Assembly: GCF_037975245.1 (NCBI RefSeq)
Contig: NC_092570.1
Coordinates: 6,679,001 to 6,743,000, forward strand
From: Apostichopus japonicus
Taxonomy: Eukaryota; Echinodermata; Holothuroidea; Aspidochirotida; Stichopodidae
DNA length: 64,000 bases
Direction of reading: 5' to 3'
Shown here: positions 15,401-27,400 of the stretch, piece after piece
Layout: each line of letters begins with the position of its first letter
Position numbering within the stretch: the stretch's first letter is position 1
Notes under the pieces: generated by a model
Database searches by the model: none
What the model saw: only the letters and a program-made list of their open reading frames with translations
What the model was told of the DNA's origin: nothing
Made by a program: the position numbers and the translations under genes

Positions 15401-18400
15401 CAGAACCACCTTGCCCTGCCGATATGGTGTACGATCCTTGCGGTTCAGCCTGTCAACCTACGTGTGCCGGAGAGTCAGCTGAAGACTGTAAGTTCCTCTG
15501 TGAGGAGGTCTGCGTTTGTCCTGAGGGTCTGATGCTAGATGTAGATAGATGTGTACCGGAAGCAGAATGTGGCTGTAAACTACCAACTGGAGGTTATATT
15601 CAGGTAGTTATGTCAAACTTCATGCCTCTGACTGGTACCCCATAAGACTGTACCCTCTCCCCACTGCCCCCCCCCCCCAACATCCTCCTCCACAATCACA
15701 CACCCATGGTACTTCATATATGAACTGTAAGAAATGAAACAGCACATTTCTCAAAGTTACGATACAAGATCCAAGGCCACAATTGTTACATTTAGTTTTC
15801 TGAGTATTCTTTTTACATGCTTAGAAATTTAACAATCTTCACAAATATCATTACAGAGGTTACTTGCTGCTTTTATCGCTTGAAATTTTGGGAAACAAAA
15901 ATTTCAATGTAACTGTACATTCAGGATGCATTTAATATTTATGTCACTTTCTTCCTTACCTGTCTCCCCATAAGAAGTGCATTCTGTGTATCAGACTAGT
16001 GGTATGTTGATGCTGTTAACCATTGGTTGATTGGGAAATGAGAGCATTTTATATCTCTTTTCATTTAAGAAAAAAAGGTCTGTTGTAATGATATTTTTTC
16101 TTCAATCTACAAGGACTTAATCTCTAAATATGAATGGCACATCATTGATTTGTATTTGCTTTTAGAAAAACACTGAAGTTTGATTACGTTGCTTGAAGTG
16201 ACGGTCTGTGAATCCCTGAATCACCTCTATTATAAAGTGCCAAAATTCTTTGGTTCTGTTTACAGATAAAGTGACAGGTTCTTTGGTTCTTTTTACAGAT
16301 AAAATGACAAATTCTTTGGTTCTGTTTACAGATAAAGTGACAAATTCTTTGGTTCTGTTTACAGATAAAGTGACAAATTCTTTGCTTCTGTTTACAGATA
16401 AAGTGACAAATTCTTTGGTTCTGTTTACAGATTAAGTGACAAATTATTTGCTTCTGTTTACAGCAAGGTGAAGAGGTCATGAATGAGGACTGCAGCGAGG
16501 TCTGTCGTTGTACGGAGACGGGATTAGATTGTTCAGCCAATACCTGTCCTAGTAAAGCCACATGTGATGTGAAGAACGGAATCAGGAATTGCTACTGCCC
16601 TGACCAATATGTAATGAAAGATGGTACATGTGAAAGAGGTAGGTGTAGGTTAAATGCAGGTGAAAAGTACCTGTGAATGGTGGAAGATGGTACATGTGAA
16701 AGAAGTAGGTGTAGATTAAATGCTGGTGAAAAGTACATGTGAATTGTGGAAGATGGTACATGTGAAAGAAGTAGGTGTAGGCTAATTGCAGGTGACCATT
16801 ACCTGTTACATGGCGAAGGATGGTACATATGGAAAAGTGAAGTGTAGGTTAAAGGCAAGTGAGTATTACCTGTAAATGGTGAAAGGTGGTATATTTAAAA
16901 GAGGCAAGTGTAGGTTAGATGCAGGTGAGCATTAACCTCAACATGGTGAAGGTTGGTACATGTTTAAAAGTTAGGTTAAATGCAGGTAAACATTACCTGT
17001 AAATGGTGAAAAGTGGTACATTTAAAAGAGGTAGATGTAGGTAGGTTACAGACTGTGACTCGGTAACCTTTTTTCTTCCTTTTATCTTTATATTAACTGA
17101 AAGTCTTAAAGCTATGCTCGCAATGTTTGCCTTTCATATATTAAAGATTTTCCAGGATTAAACAGTTTTGGGTGTTTGATATCATTGTGAACATGATGCC
17201 AATAATTATATCATACTGTGGAACGATCCATTTGTGCTCCATATCAAGCTGTAGCCCTTGCCCAGAATCTATAGTAATATGGTTTATTTCACTTACAAAG
17301 GTCCTTGCGTGTGTAGCGTGTTTGGCAACCCTCACTTCACAACTTTTGACAAGTTGGCCTATGACTTCCACGGGGAATGCGAATACATCCTGGCTCAGAA
17401 GTGCGGAGATTCAGAGATATTACCAGACTTTAAGTTGTTCGGTCAACTCAACAAGAACGCCCCCCGAGACGAGGTCTCGTATCTCCGTTACCTGAGGCTG
17501 GAGCTGGACGGCGTCTCGTACGAGATATTCCTCGGAGGCAAAGTCAAAGTGAACGGACGGAGAGTGTTTTTGCCCTACGTAGACGAGGAGAAGGGGATCA
17601 CCGTTGGAAATCAAGTCTTTGGATTTACAGTGAGTTTTTTTTTTGCTTTGTTTCCTGTCTGGTGGCAGAAGTTACATCGGGAGGAAAAACCCTTCCCCGA
17701 CGTACCCGGGGTGGAAAAAGGGTCCCAAAGGGACTAAACAGGAGCGAACTCACCAAAACAGGAGGTAATAAGGCTTCAAGTGAGCTGCGCGAATGCGAAA
17801 CAAGCATCAAAACCTTCAATGTAGACTTGCAACTGAACAGAGCAAGTCACAGGAAAAAAATGACCAGGCCAAGGCACAGGATCTGGCCCGACAGAGCTGG
17901 CTAGACTGGCTGCCCTTGGCAGGCTACAGTATAGTTGGTGGTATTTTTGTTTGTTTGTGAGTTGAGCGCCGATGGTGCGGGAAAATGCATGAGTAATTTG
18001 TCCAGAAGGTAAGGAGTTCCCGATGTAGGTAGCCCCACTAATCAAGTGGGGATAGTTTCATGGATGTGACCCTTTCTGTGATTGGGTCTTTATCATCAGG
18101 AGGGGAGTGTTAGAGATTGGAAAAGGCTAGAAGAGTGATAGCTACTTTCTTTACACTGAAACTTACATTTCTTTGTTAAAATGACTGTTTTATTGTGTTG
18201 GATATTTCCCTCCATGGTTGCATGATTTTTCTCTCTATATGATGGTCAAATGATACCTGACTAGTTTTATTGATGAAAAATGGATGGGAAAAAAAGTTGT
18301 CAGTTGCAGTATTAGTTTATGCAATAAAATGGGTTCATATGATCTTTTATATCTTTCGTAATCTGTTGTTCCTCTTTAGACTATCGCTGCTGAATTTGGA

Positions 18401-21400
18401 CTGTTTGTGATGTTTGACAACGTACAAAAGGCCGAGATCCATGTACACGCCCAACATGCTGGCCAGACATGTGGTATGTGTGGTACATGTACAGAGACAC
18501 AGTCTGATGAACTAACATTACCTAATGGAGAACTTGTAAGTATTATATGTATGGTATGGTATGTGTGGTACATGTACAGAGACACAGTCTGATGAACTAA
18601 CATTACCTAATGGAGAACTTGTAAGTATTATATGTATGGTATGGTATGTGTGGTACATGTACAGAGACACAGTCTGATGAACTAACATTACCTAATGGAG
18701 AACTTGTAAGTATTATATGTATGGTATGGTATGTGTGGTACATGTACAGAAACACAGTCTGATGAGCTAACATTACCTAATGGAGAACTTGTAAGTATTA
18801 TATGTATGATATGGTATGTGTGGTACATGTACAGAGACACAGTCTGATGAACTAACATTACCTAATGGAGAACTTGTAAGTATTATATGTATGGTATGGT
18901 ATGTGTGGTACATGTACAGAGACACAGTCTGATGAACTAACATTACCTAATGGAGAACTTGTAAGTATTATATGTATGGTATGGTATGTGTGGTACATGT
19001 ACAGAGACACAGTCTGATGAACTAACATTACCTAATGGAGAACTTGTAAGTATTATATGTATGGTATGGTATGTGTGGTACATGTACAGAGACACAGTCT
19101 GATGAACTAACATTACCTAATGGAGAACTTGTAAGTATTATATGTATGGTATGGTATGTGTGGTACATGTACAGAGACACAGTCTGATGAACTAACATTA
19201 CCTAATGGAGAACTTGTAAGCATTATATATGGTATGGTATGTGTGGTGCATGTACAGAAACACAGTCTGATGAGCTAACATTACCTAATGGAGAACTTGT
19301 AAGTATTATATGTATGATATGGTATGTGTGGTATATGTACAGAGACAGTCTGATGAACTAAAATTACCTAATGGAGAACTTGTAAGTATTATATGTATGG
19401 TATGGTATGTGTGGTACATGTACAGAAACACAGTCTGATGAACTAAAATTACCTAATGGAGAACTTGTAAGTATTTATGTATGGTATGGCATCTGTTCAT
19501 ATTTATATCTATTTATGAACTCCATGTTTCATGGGGGGGGGGGGATTTTGAAGCATTATGCACACAGTTAGGAAAAGGTTTACTAAAATACCTCAGCAAA
19601 AGTGTACATAGAATTGTGAGCTTTGGTTGACAGAATTTCCTCTGTTAGGAATATCTTTGAATATGCAATTTATTGTAACATGTATGCTATATAATGGCTT
19701 CTTGTTTGATGTATGTTGCTATGATACAGGCCACAACCGTGGAGGCATTCGGAGCTGCCTGGAGAAATGACGAGACATGCGGAACAGAGGAAGTGACTGA
19801 AAATCCCTGCAAACCAGGCTCGGATGGAGAAACAAAGGGCAGAGACCTCTGCAGTCTTCTGATAGCCGTTCCAGGTAAAGCATTAAATCTGATGCTCTGA
19901 TGAATAAACTTTACATGAACATGAATATTTAGCAAGACATGTTATCAAATCTCAACACACTAACTATACCACATTTTACATGATCATGGATATTTAGCAA
20001 GACATGTTATCAAATCTCAACACACTAACTACCACATTTTACATGATCATGGATATTTAGCAAGACATGCTATCAGACCTCAACACACTAACTATACCAC
20101 ATTTTTCCTGCAGCAAAGCTGTTTACATCGTGTGGAAATTTTATCATCATGGTAGATGTATTTAGTGATGAATAAAACACCCCTCAAAATCAAACAAGTG
20201 GCTTTCAATATTAACAAGTGGCTTTCAGTATTTTGTATTCCAAGGAAAGTTATAAACAGCTATGGACAGATAGAACTGTTTGCATTGATGCAAGGCACAG
20301 TATAACATTGTCTTGAAGACCCTATTTAGTCAAATTCCTTCCACCCCCTCCCCCCCCCCCTCATTCTTCCCCAGCTCTATTTGAATATACAAATCACCTT
20401 CTTAGCGATGATCTTTCTGTTTCGAATAACTAAAAGAAATTGCCAAATTTGAAATAGTGCAATAAAGGGTGAAGTATTGCTTATGTCATTATTCTTGTCA
20501 GTTTGAATATTTGGATATTGAATGTACTGAAAGTTGTGTACTAAAGTTACAAGAGCCTGACAATTCCATCCCATCAGGATCTTCATGAGAAGCAGGCTAA
20601 ACTAAAACGTGGAGACATACATGTTCAATTTGGCTGATATGTTAGTTGGAAAATTGAAAAAATGAATAAAGTTGAACAAGACAACTCAATGTATAAAGTG
20701 AGAAGAGAGGTAGCCAAAAATGCTTGTATTAAAAACATTTAGCAGCAAAATTTCCATTTTTTTTTTACAGTCAAACTAGGGATACAAATAATTGCAAAAC
20801 TGTCATCCATTCACAATACTATTGATTTAAATGATTTTTTTTCTATGTATGTGTTTCATTTTTTGTTTCTCCCCAGGACCGTTTTCACCCTGTAGTGATT
20901 TCAAAAATCCACAAGACATGTATGATGCCTGTGTGCAGGATGTCTGCATGTCACTACAGCCCGCCATGTCCTGCTCGGCTATGAAACTCTTCGCCCAACA
21001 ATGTAGACAGGCTGGTGGAGTGCCCGGAGATTGGGTGGCTCAGGCACCTCACTGCCAGGAACCATCAGGTACCTCTCCTCACCCAGATTTGTATTGACTT
21101 GTCACTGAGATGAAAAAAATAACCCATTGTTCAAAAGTTGGATGCCGACAAGGGTGCAGCAACCAGGCGGTTGCCTATGACTCATGTTTTGTTCTCTATA
21201 CAGTTTCAAGCAAAAGTCACTGCTGGTTCTGTCCAGAAAAAGAATATCTGTTGTTTAATACAGGCATGAGCTTTTTCCGCGAATTCGCGGATTATCCGTG
21301 ATTTCTTTTCTACCTCGGGGACAAAAACTATTATCCTAACACACTGTAGCATCAGCAAACTTGAGCCTTTACTGCAATTTTTGCAATGTTCCATGATTTT

Positions 21401-24400
21401 TTTTTTTACCCCCAGGCTCAACCCTGTTAATATTAATTCTTCCTTGCAGCAGAGAATTTGCCAGTTGCTGCACTACTCATTTTGACATCGTACCTAAATA
21501 ATCCAGCCATTTTGTGTTTTTTTTTGTGTTCGTAGCGCTCAAGACTTGTCCAGAGGGTTCGATGTTGATTCCATTCGGTGAGGGATGTCAACCGACGTGC
21601 AATGATCCCACAGGACAGCAGAACTGTCAACCAAACACCATCATAGAGACCTGTCTCTGCCAGTTTCCTAACATTCTCCATAACGATGAGTGCATTGACC
21701 CCGGCGATTGTGGATGCGTATCCCCTAGCAACTATTTAATGGAGGTAAAAATGCAAATGTGATATTTTAAAGATTTAAGTTAAAAAAGTAAAAATTTTTG
21801 CTTTATAGCAGCTGTTTGCTCACTGAATTCCAGTAATTTACAACAAAAAAACATACTGAGAATTCTCAAAATGACATAGCAATTATTTAATGGAGGTATA
21901 TATGCAGTTGTTGAATTCCAGTAATTTCATTTTATCTGGCTTATCAGTATTTGGCCAATACTTTTACCATGCTAAAAATTGCTTCATCTGGTAAGAAGAT
22001 TATAAAGCCTTATCTTTTGTGGGGGGAGGGAGGGAGGTAGGGTATAAGGAGGGGTGGGATGGAATAAATGGTCTTTTAGTGGGAGGGAGGGAATAAGGAG
22101 GAGAAGGAGTTTGGTAGGAGTTCTTGATGGTCATAACGCTATGATGTTATAATTTAACCTCGCAGGTTGGGGACAGATACATATCCGATAACTGTGACGA
22201 GATCTGTCATTGTAGTACTACAGGCTTGGAGTGTGCTACCTACACCTGTAACGAGAATGCAAACTGTGAACTCAAAGATGGATTGAGAGATTGCTATTGT
22301 CGCCATGGTTACAGTGGTGATGGACAGACTTGTACTGGTAGTAAGTATCAGACACAAATAGCTTTTGTTTATGATTTGACAGAGAGCTTCAAGAATGATA
22401 TTATTCAGTGCTATTTCTTTTCCATTTTGACCTTCAATTCAGTTCAATCTTGATTAAATACAATCATGTTTATCGCGATGAACCATGAACAGCTTGGTGT
22501 TCCTTGTACAGAGAGCGTCACACTTGGATTTTTCCTTGGAGGACCAACAATTTCGGGAGAAGAAACATATTATATTTTCCTGTCCAGTAACTTTTGCAGT
22601 GTGTAGAATAGTTTTAAGCCGGGGGGGGGGGGGGAGTTCCAATTCTGTATTATTTTAATAAATACTTTCTCAGTTCTAATAATTAAAAATAATTTTTTTT
22701 AAATAATTTTTTTTTTTTAAGGTGACATCTCTGCCAGTCTCAGCGGTGATCCTCATTTCCTCTCCTTTGATTCAAGGAAGTTTGATTACCAAGGATCCTG
22801 TGAATATACGCTGGTAGAAACCTGTGGCACGGGAGAAGCGCTTCCTTACTTTGAACTGATCGGTAACTTCAACAAGCCTAGACCTCACTTCAGGGTCACC
22901 GTGACTGCCTCGTATAGACTACATTACAGAGGAATCGTCTTTGAAGTCAGGGGTGCGCGTGGATGTTTCGTAGATGGCGCGGCGGTCACACTGCCCTTCT
23001 CAAGAGAAGGTGTTACTATGACGTATGTTCCAAACAATAAGTGGGTAAGTCAAGCTCAGGTTAATCACAGACTGCAGCTGGTTAAAGACCAAAGCTTTGT
23101 TCTCTTTGGTTAATAGATTTGTTGGCAGTTTTCCTGGGACAAACTAAAACGAATGACAGCGAATGACCGAATGACAATTGACTATGTACAGGGTTAATTA
23201 TCTTTAGCGAATGACAGCGAATGACACGGAATGACGACGAATGACAACGAAGGACAGTGGTGAGTGGAGATAAAAAGAGTGGGTGGAGTAAATGCAGTTA
23301 TTGTATTAGTTTTCTGCGCAAAAATGGTTTGAGGAATATCACATGTTATGTGGTTAAAGGGTTTTGGTGTAAGTTTTTGGCGCTTGAGTGCTGTGCTTTT
23401 GACATTTACCTCTGTAGGATATAGAAAGATAACTGAAGCCGTTTCAAGATTATTGTATTGTTAGTTTCTAACAATTAGTATCGGAAAAATGACGTTAAAT
23501 TTACTTTTTAAAACCAGACTTACAATTTAACTTAATAATAACTTAAGGTCCGTTTGTATCTTGTCCGTACTTTACTAGATCTGTAAGCCACGCACCTCGC
23601 GTCCGCTCGGTTTGTGTGGCTTTGATATACCCACGAAGTCTGAACTGTGATATCCGGTTGAAGCAAATGTCTGTGTTGTCATTACTGTCATTCGTTTTAG
23701 TCAACGCAATTTTTTAGTGTGTACAACATATTGTCATTGGTTATGTGTAACGCAATTGTCATTCGTTTTAGTAACACCCGTTTTCCTCTCTGTCTGTTGT
23801 GTTCTCATTACGTGTTTGCTAACAGACATCTAATGAAACTTCATTTATATTTTTCTGCACTGTTAGTTACATCTGATTTCAATATTGTTCATGTTTAAAA
23901 GTAGTTATGAAAACATGAAATATTCTATGTCATTTAAAAGTAGCCATTACATTAAATCGCATTTATTCCTTCCGATCAACGTTCTGGTTGTGATGACTCA
24001 ACTCGTTTCCAGGTTTGAGTACAGATATTTCTTATCTTCAGGTAATTACGTCCGACTTTGGCCTGGTCATTAACAGCGAGTTCAGCGTTTGGTACAGTAC
24101 CCAATATGCTAATGTCGTGGTCAGGCTTCCACCCGAATTTACGGAGAGAGTCTGCGGACTTTTTGGTACGGCTAATGGCAACAGCAGAGACGATCTGATG
24201 ATGCGTAACGGTGAAGTGGTAAGTTATACTAATTTGTTACAAATCAGTTTTTTATCGTTGGAGGATATTATCGAATAGCTCTTCCGGTCCGTTCAGTCTA
24301 ACGCTAATATACTGATTAAAGGGGTTAACGTGAAACAAAAGATAGCAAGGTTGTCATTGGGAGCTATCTGCTGTTGATATCTTCCTGATGTACCGTTCGG

Positions 24401-27400
24401 TATGGCTAACGGTAACAGACGAGACGATGTATAAACGGTGAAGTGGTAAGGTTACGCTAATTTGTTACAATCAGTTTCATTGTTCAAGCTTAGCATTGAT
24501 AGAGCTCCTCCAGTTGGTTTCAGTCTAACGTTAATATAATCATACTCTTAATTAACTCTTTAATACATTCTCTGTGGTTTCACACAGCCTCTGTTAAACC
24601 TGATTTCAATACACACGATTCAGCTACACGTCAATCCTTCTACAAGTCTCTCTTCTATCGTAATTATCTAGTCTTACCAGACGTCTAACTTTTACAATGA
24701 AAAACGAGTTAACGTGATACAAGAGATAGCATAAGGTTGTCATGTAGAGCTATCTGCTTTTGACATCTTCCTGGTGTACCCGGGCATGTGAGAAGGGGTA
24801 CACTCTTCAACTTGATTGCATACTGAGGTTATCCTTACTTTAATACTGTATAAGAATATGTCTTTAAGAGATTGGCTCTATATATAGTCACTGGTTTCAA
24901 AGCTGTGGGTGAAGGGTGTGGTGCAGTGGTTGGATCGGTGGCTGCCTCACAACACCATTTGGTTCCTGGTTCGAAACGTCACCAGGAACTAGATTCTCTC
25001 GATCTATTCAAATAGCTGCCGTGCAGTGTTGTTGAATTTGGTATTTTCAGTGGATTTGGTATTTTCTGATTTGAGAAATTTAAAAAAAATTGTGCTTTGA
25101 AACAACGTCTCTTGCATGGGGTACCTTCACCTCCTACAGTACTGGAAAAAGTGGTCAGATACTGTGCTACACTGTCATCCATCCGAAGGGGATGTTAAAT
25201 GGTTCTCTGAGAGTAGGAATGTGTGGAGAAATTACAGACCTGCCTCGTGAGAGGGAGCTTAACATATGCCACTGTTAAGCCACTTTAATTGCAGGAACAG
25301 GGCATCAAATAAGCTTAGCTTCATAACAATTGGAATTTGCTAAACTAAACTCCTCCCGCCATCAAATTATTTTGAATAGAAAGCATATTGCTATAGTTTG
25401 TTTTGAAACTGGACACATCTTTTAGAGCTTCTTTTAATTTTCAAAGTCTCCCATTTTTGAGTCTTGCATGTCAGCGATAATACCATTTATGGCATAAAAA
25501 AAAATTTAAAAATTGTTTTTCTCGCCCCAAGCACTTGTGATTCCTACAGTTTTAATACCCGATGATGTGTTCATAGTGACCAAAGAAACGTTCCATTTTA
25601 GTCTTTGTCATTTCTCTTCCTGCTGATTCAGAATAAAGCTGATCCATCAATGGGAGTTAGAATGTTGATTGATCAGCCAATGAGAGTTAAGTATCATGTC
25701 GTATGCTGTGCGGAGACCAAGTTCCTTTATTTACTATACATTTTTCATTCCTAGGCACGATCCATTGGACAGTTTGGTAATTCCTGGGTGACTGGTGACA
25801 GAGAGTGTCAGCCCCCTGAACCTGTTGATCCTTGTCCTGAGGGCGATCCTAATAGGGCCACAGCAATTGATAAGTGTTGGGTTATGGTAGATAAGTTTGG
25901 TAAGTCATAATCAATGATGATTTTTTTTTCCGACATATAACTTTCCATGCCCTTTGAAGCTGTTGATTATGGACTCCACATCATCCTGTGTGTGGGATTC
26001 CTTGTAACTATGGAACCCCTTCTAGCTGGACATTATGAAAGTTGGTTATGGTGATTTGTGTCAATTTCAAAATCTAAGTAATTTGCACAATTGAGTTTTA
26101 AGGATTCGTTGACTGGTATATAGAACAGCAGCTTTCACACAAGTTTGCATTATATTCTACAGAATTGCTTCTAACAATTTGTGTGTATCTGATCTTGGTC
26201 ACCCAGGTCCCCTAGCTGGCTGCAGAGATTTCTTAGATCCTCAAGAATTGTTTGATGACTGTGTCTACGATGTCTGCCTGACAAACTTAGAGACAGAGCA
26301 CATTTGTAAGAATATCGAAGCTTACGTCACCTTGTGTCGGAACCGAGGGGGTAGCCCTGGATCATGGTGGACCTACGTCCCTGAGTGTGGTGAGTACTAT
26401 TCCAGTCCTGCTGGGGTATGGTTTTTTTGAAATAGCTTTATTGGAGGTTGTGAGGAGGAATACATTTAGTCCTTCTATACATTGTACATTTCAGTTGTAT
26501 TCATGTTGCCCCCTTATGGCAAACATTTCAGAATGCCTAAAGTCCTCAATGCCTCATCCCACACTGAATCTTACCCCTGTACATTACCACGGGCCATATT
26601 TACACCCTCCCTGGTCCCACCCATGTAAACCAGGGTAGGGGGTCAGTTCCCTACAAGGGATGCACATCTCACTTCCACAGAATTCTTGATAACCTTGGTC
26701 AGGATTTAAAAACAAATTATTTGTCATAAACAAACTATGTGTCATCCTTCTGTTTACATCCAGCTGCTCCCATAGGTCCTTGCTGATCCCTCCCATGTTA
26801 CCCCGGTAGGGGGATCAGCTCCCCACAAGGGATGCACATCTCATAATTCTACAGCAATCATGTTCCCCTTTTTCAAGATTTTTTTTGAAGAATTATTTGT
26901 CATATTTATTTGTCATGTTTTCAGCTGCTCCCTGCCCAGCGGGTCTGGAGTACACAGATTGTGGCACTGCTTGTCCACCGTCTTGCGAAAACCCGGACGG
27001 TCCCGTAGAGTGCGCAGAGACTTGCATCGAGACCTGCCAGTGTCCAGAAGGACAAGTCCTGGATGGTGAAAAATGTGTCTTTGATTATAACTGTGGCTGC
27101 AAATTACAGAATGGTGTCTACATATCTGTGAGTTTAAAGTTAATTTAAAGTTAACTTTTATTGAGAATTCTGCAACTTATAGGAAATTTTCAAATAACTC
27201 TTACATTCCTGGACAATTTGAGGATCGATGACTGCAAAAATTTTGGGAATTGTGTTCTCTGTTTTATTGATGTCATTTCCATGGGTATTGCTCTTATGAA
27301 CTCTGGTTATTGCTATTTATAGCTATATGTAGCTATTCTTTTCACCTGTTGTTGGTCACCACAACTGACTGTACACATTAGCATGTCATATCTGTCTTCT

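Noticed and set aside
16184-16561. 125-residue minus-strand frame rich in [11 protein letters not shown] repeats
   Set aside because: It is the antisense reading of the 33-bp acceptor array; 33 is a multiple of three, so the frame stays open by arithmetic.
18536-19478. CRISPR-like look of regular repeats
   Set aside because: Direct, spacerless tandem duplication of an exon edge in a eukaryotic intron; no unique spacers and no cas genes. The same applies to the other arrays.
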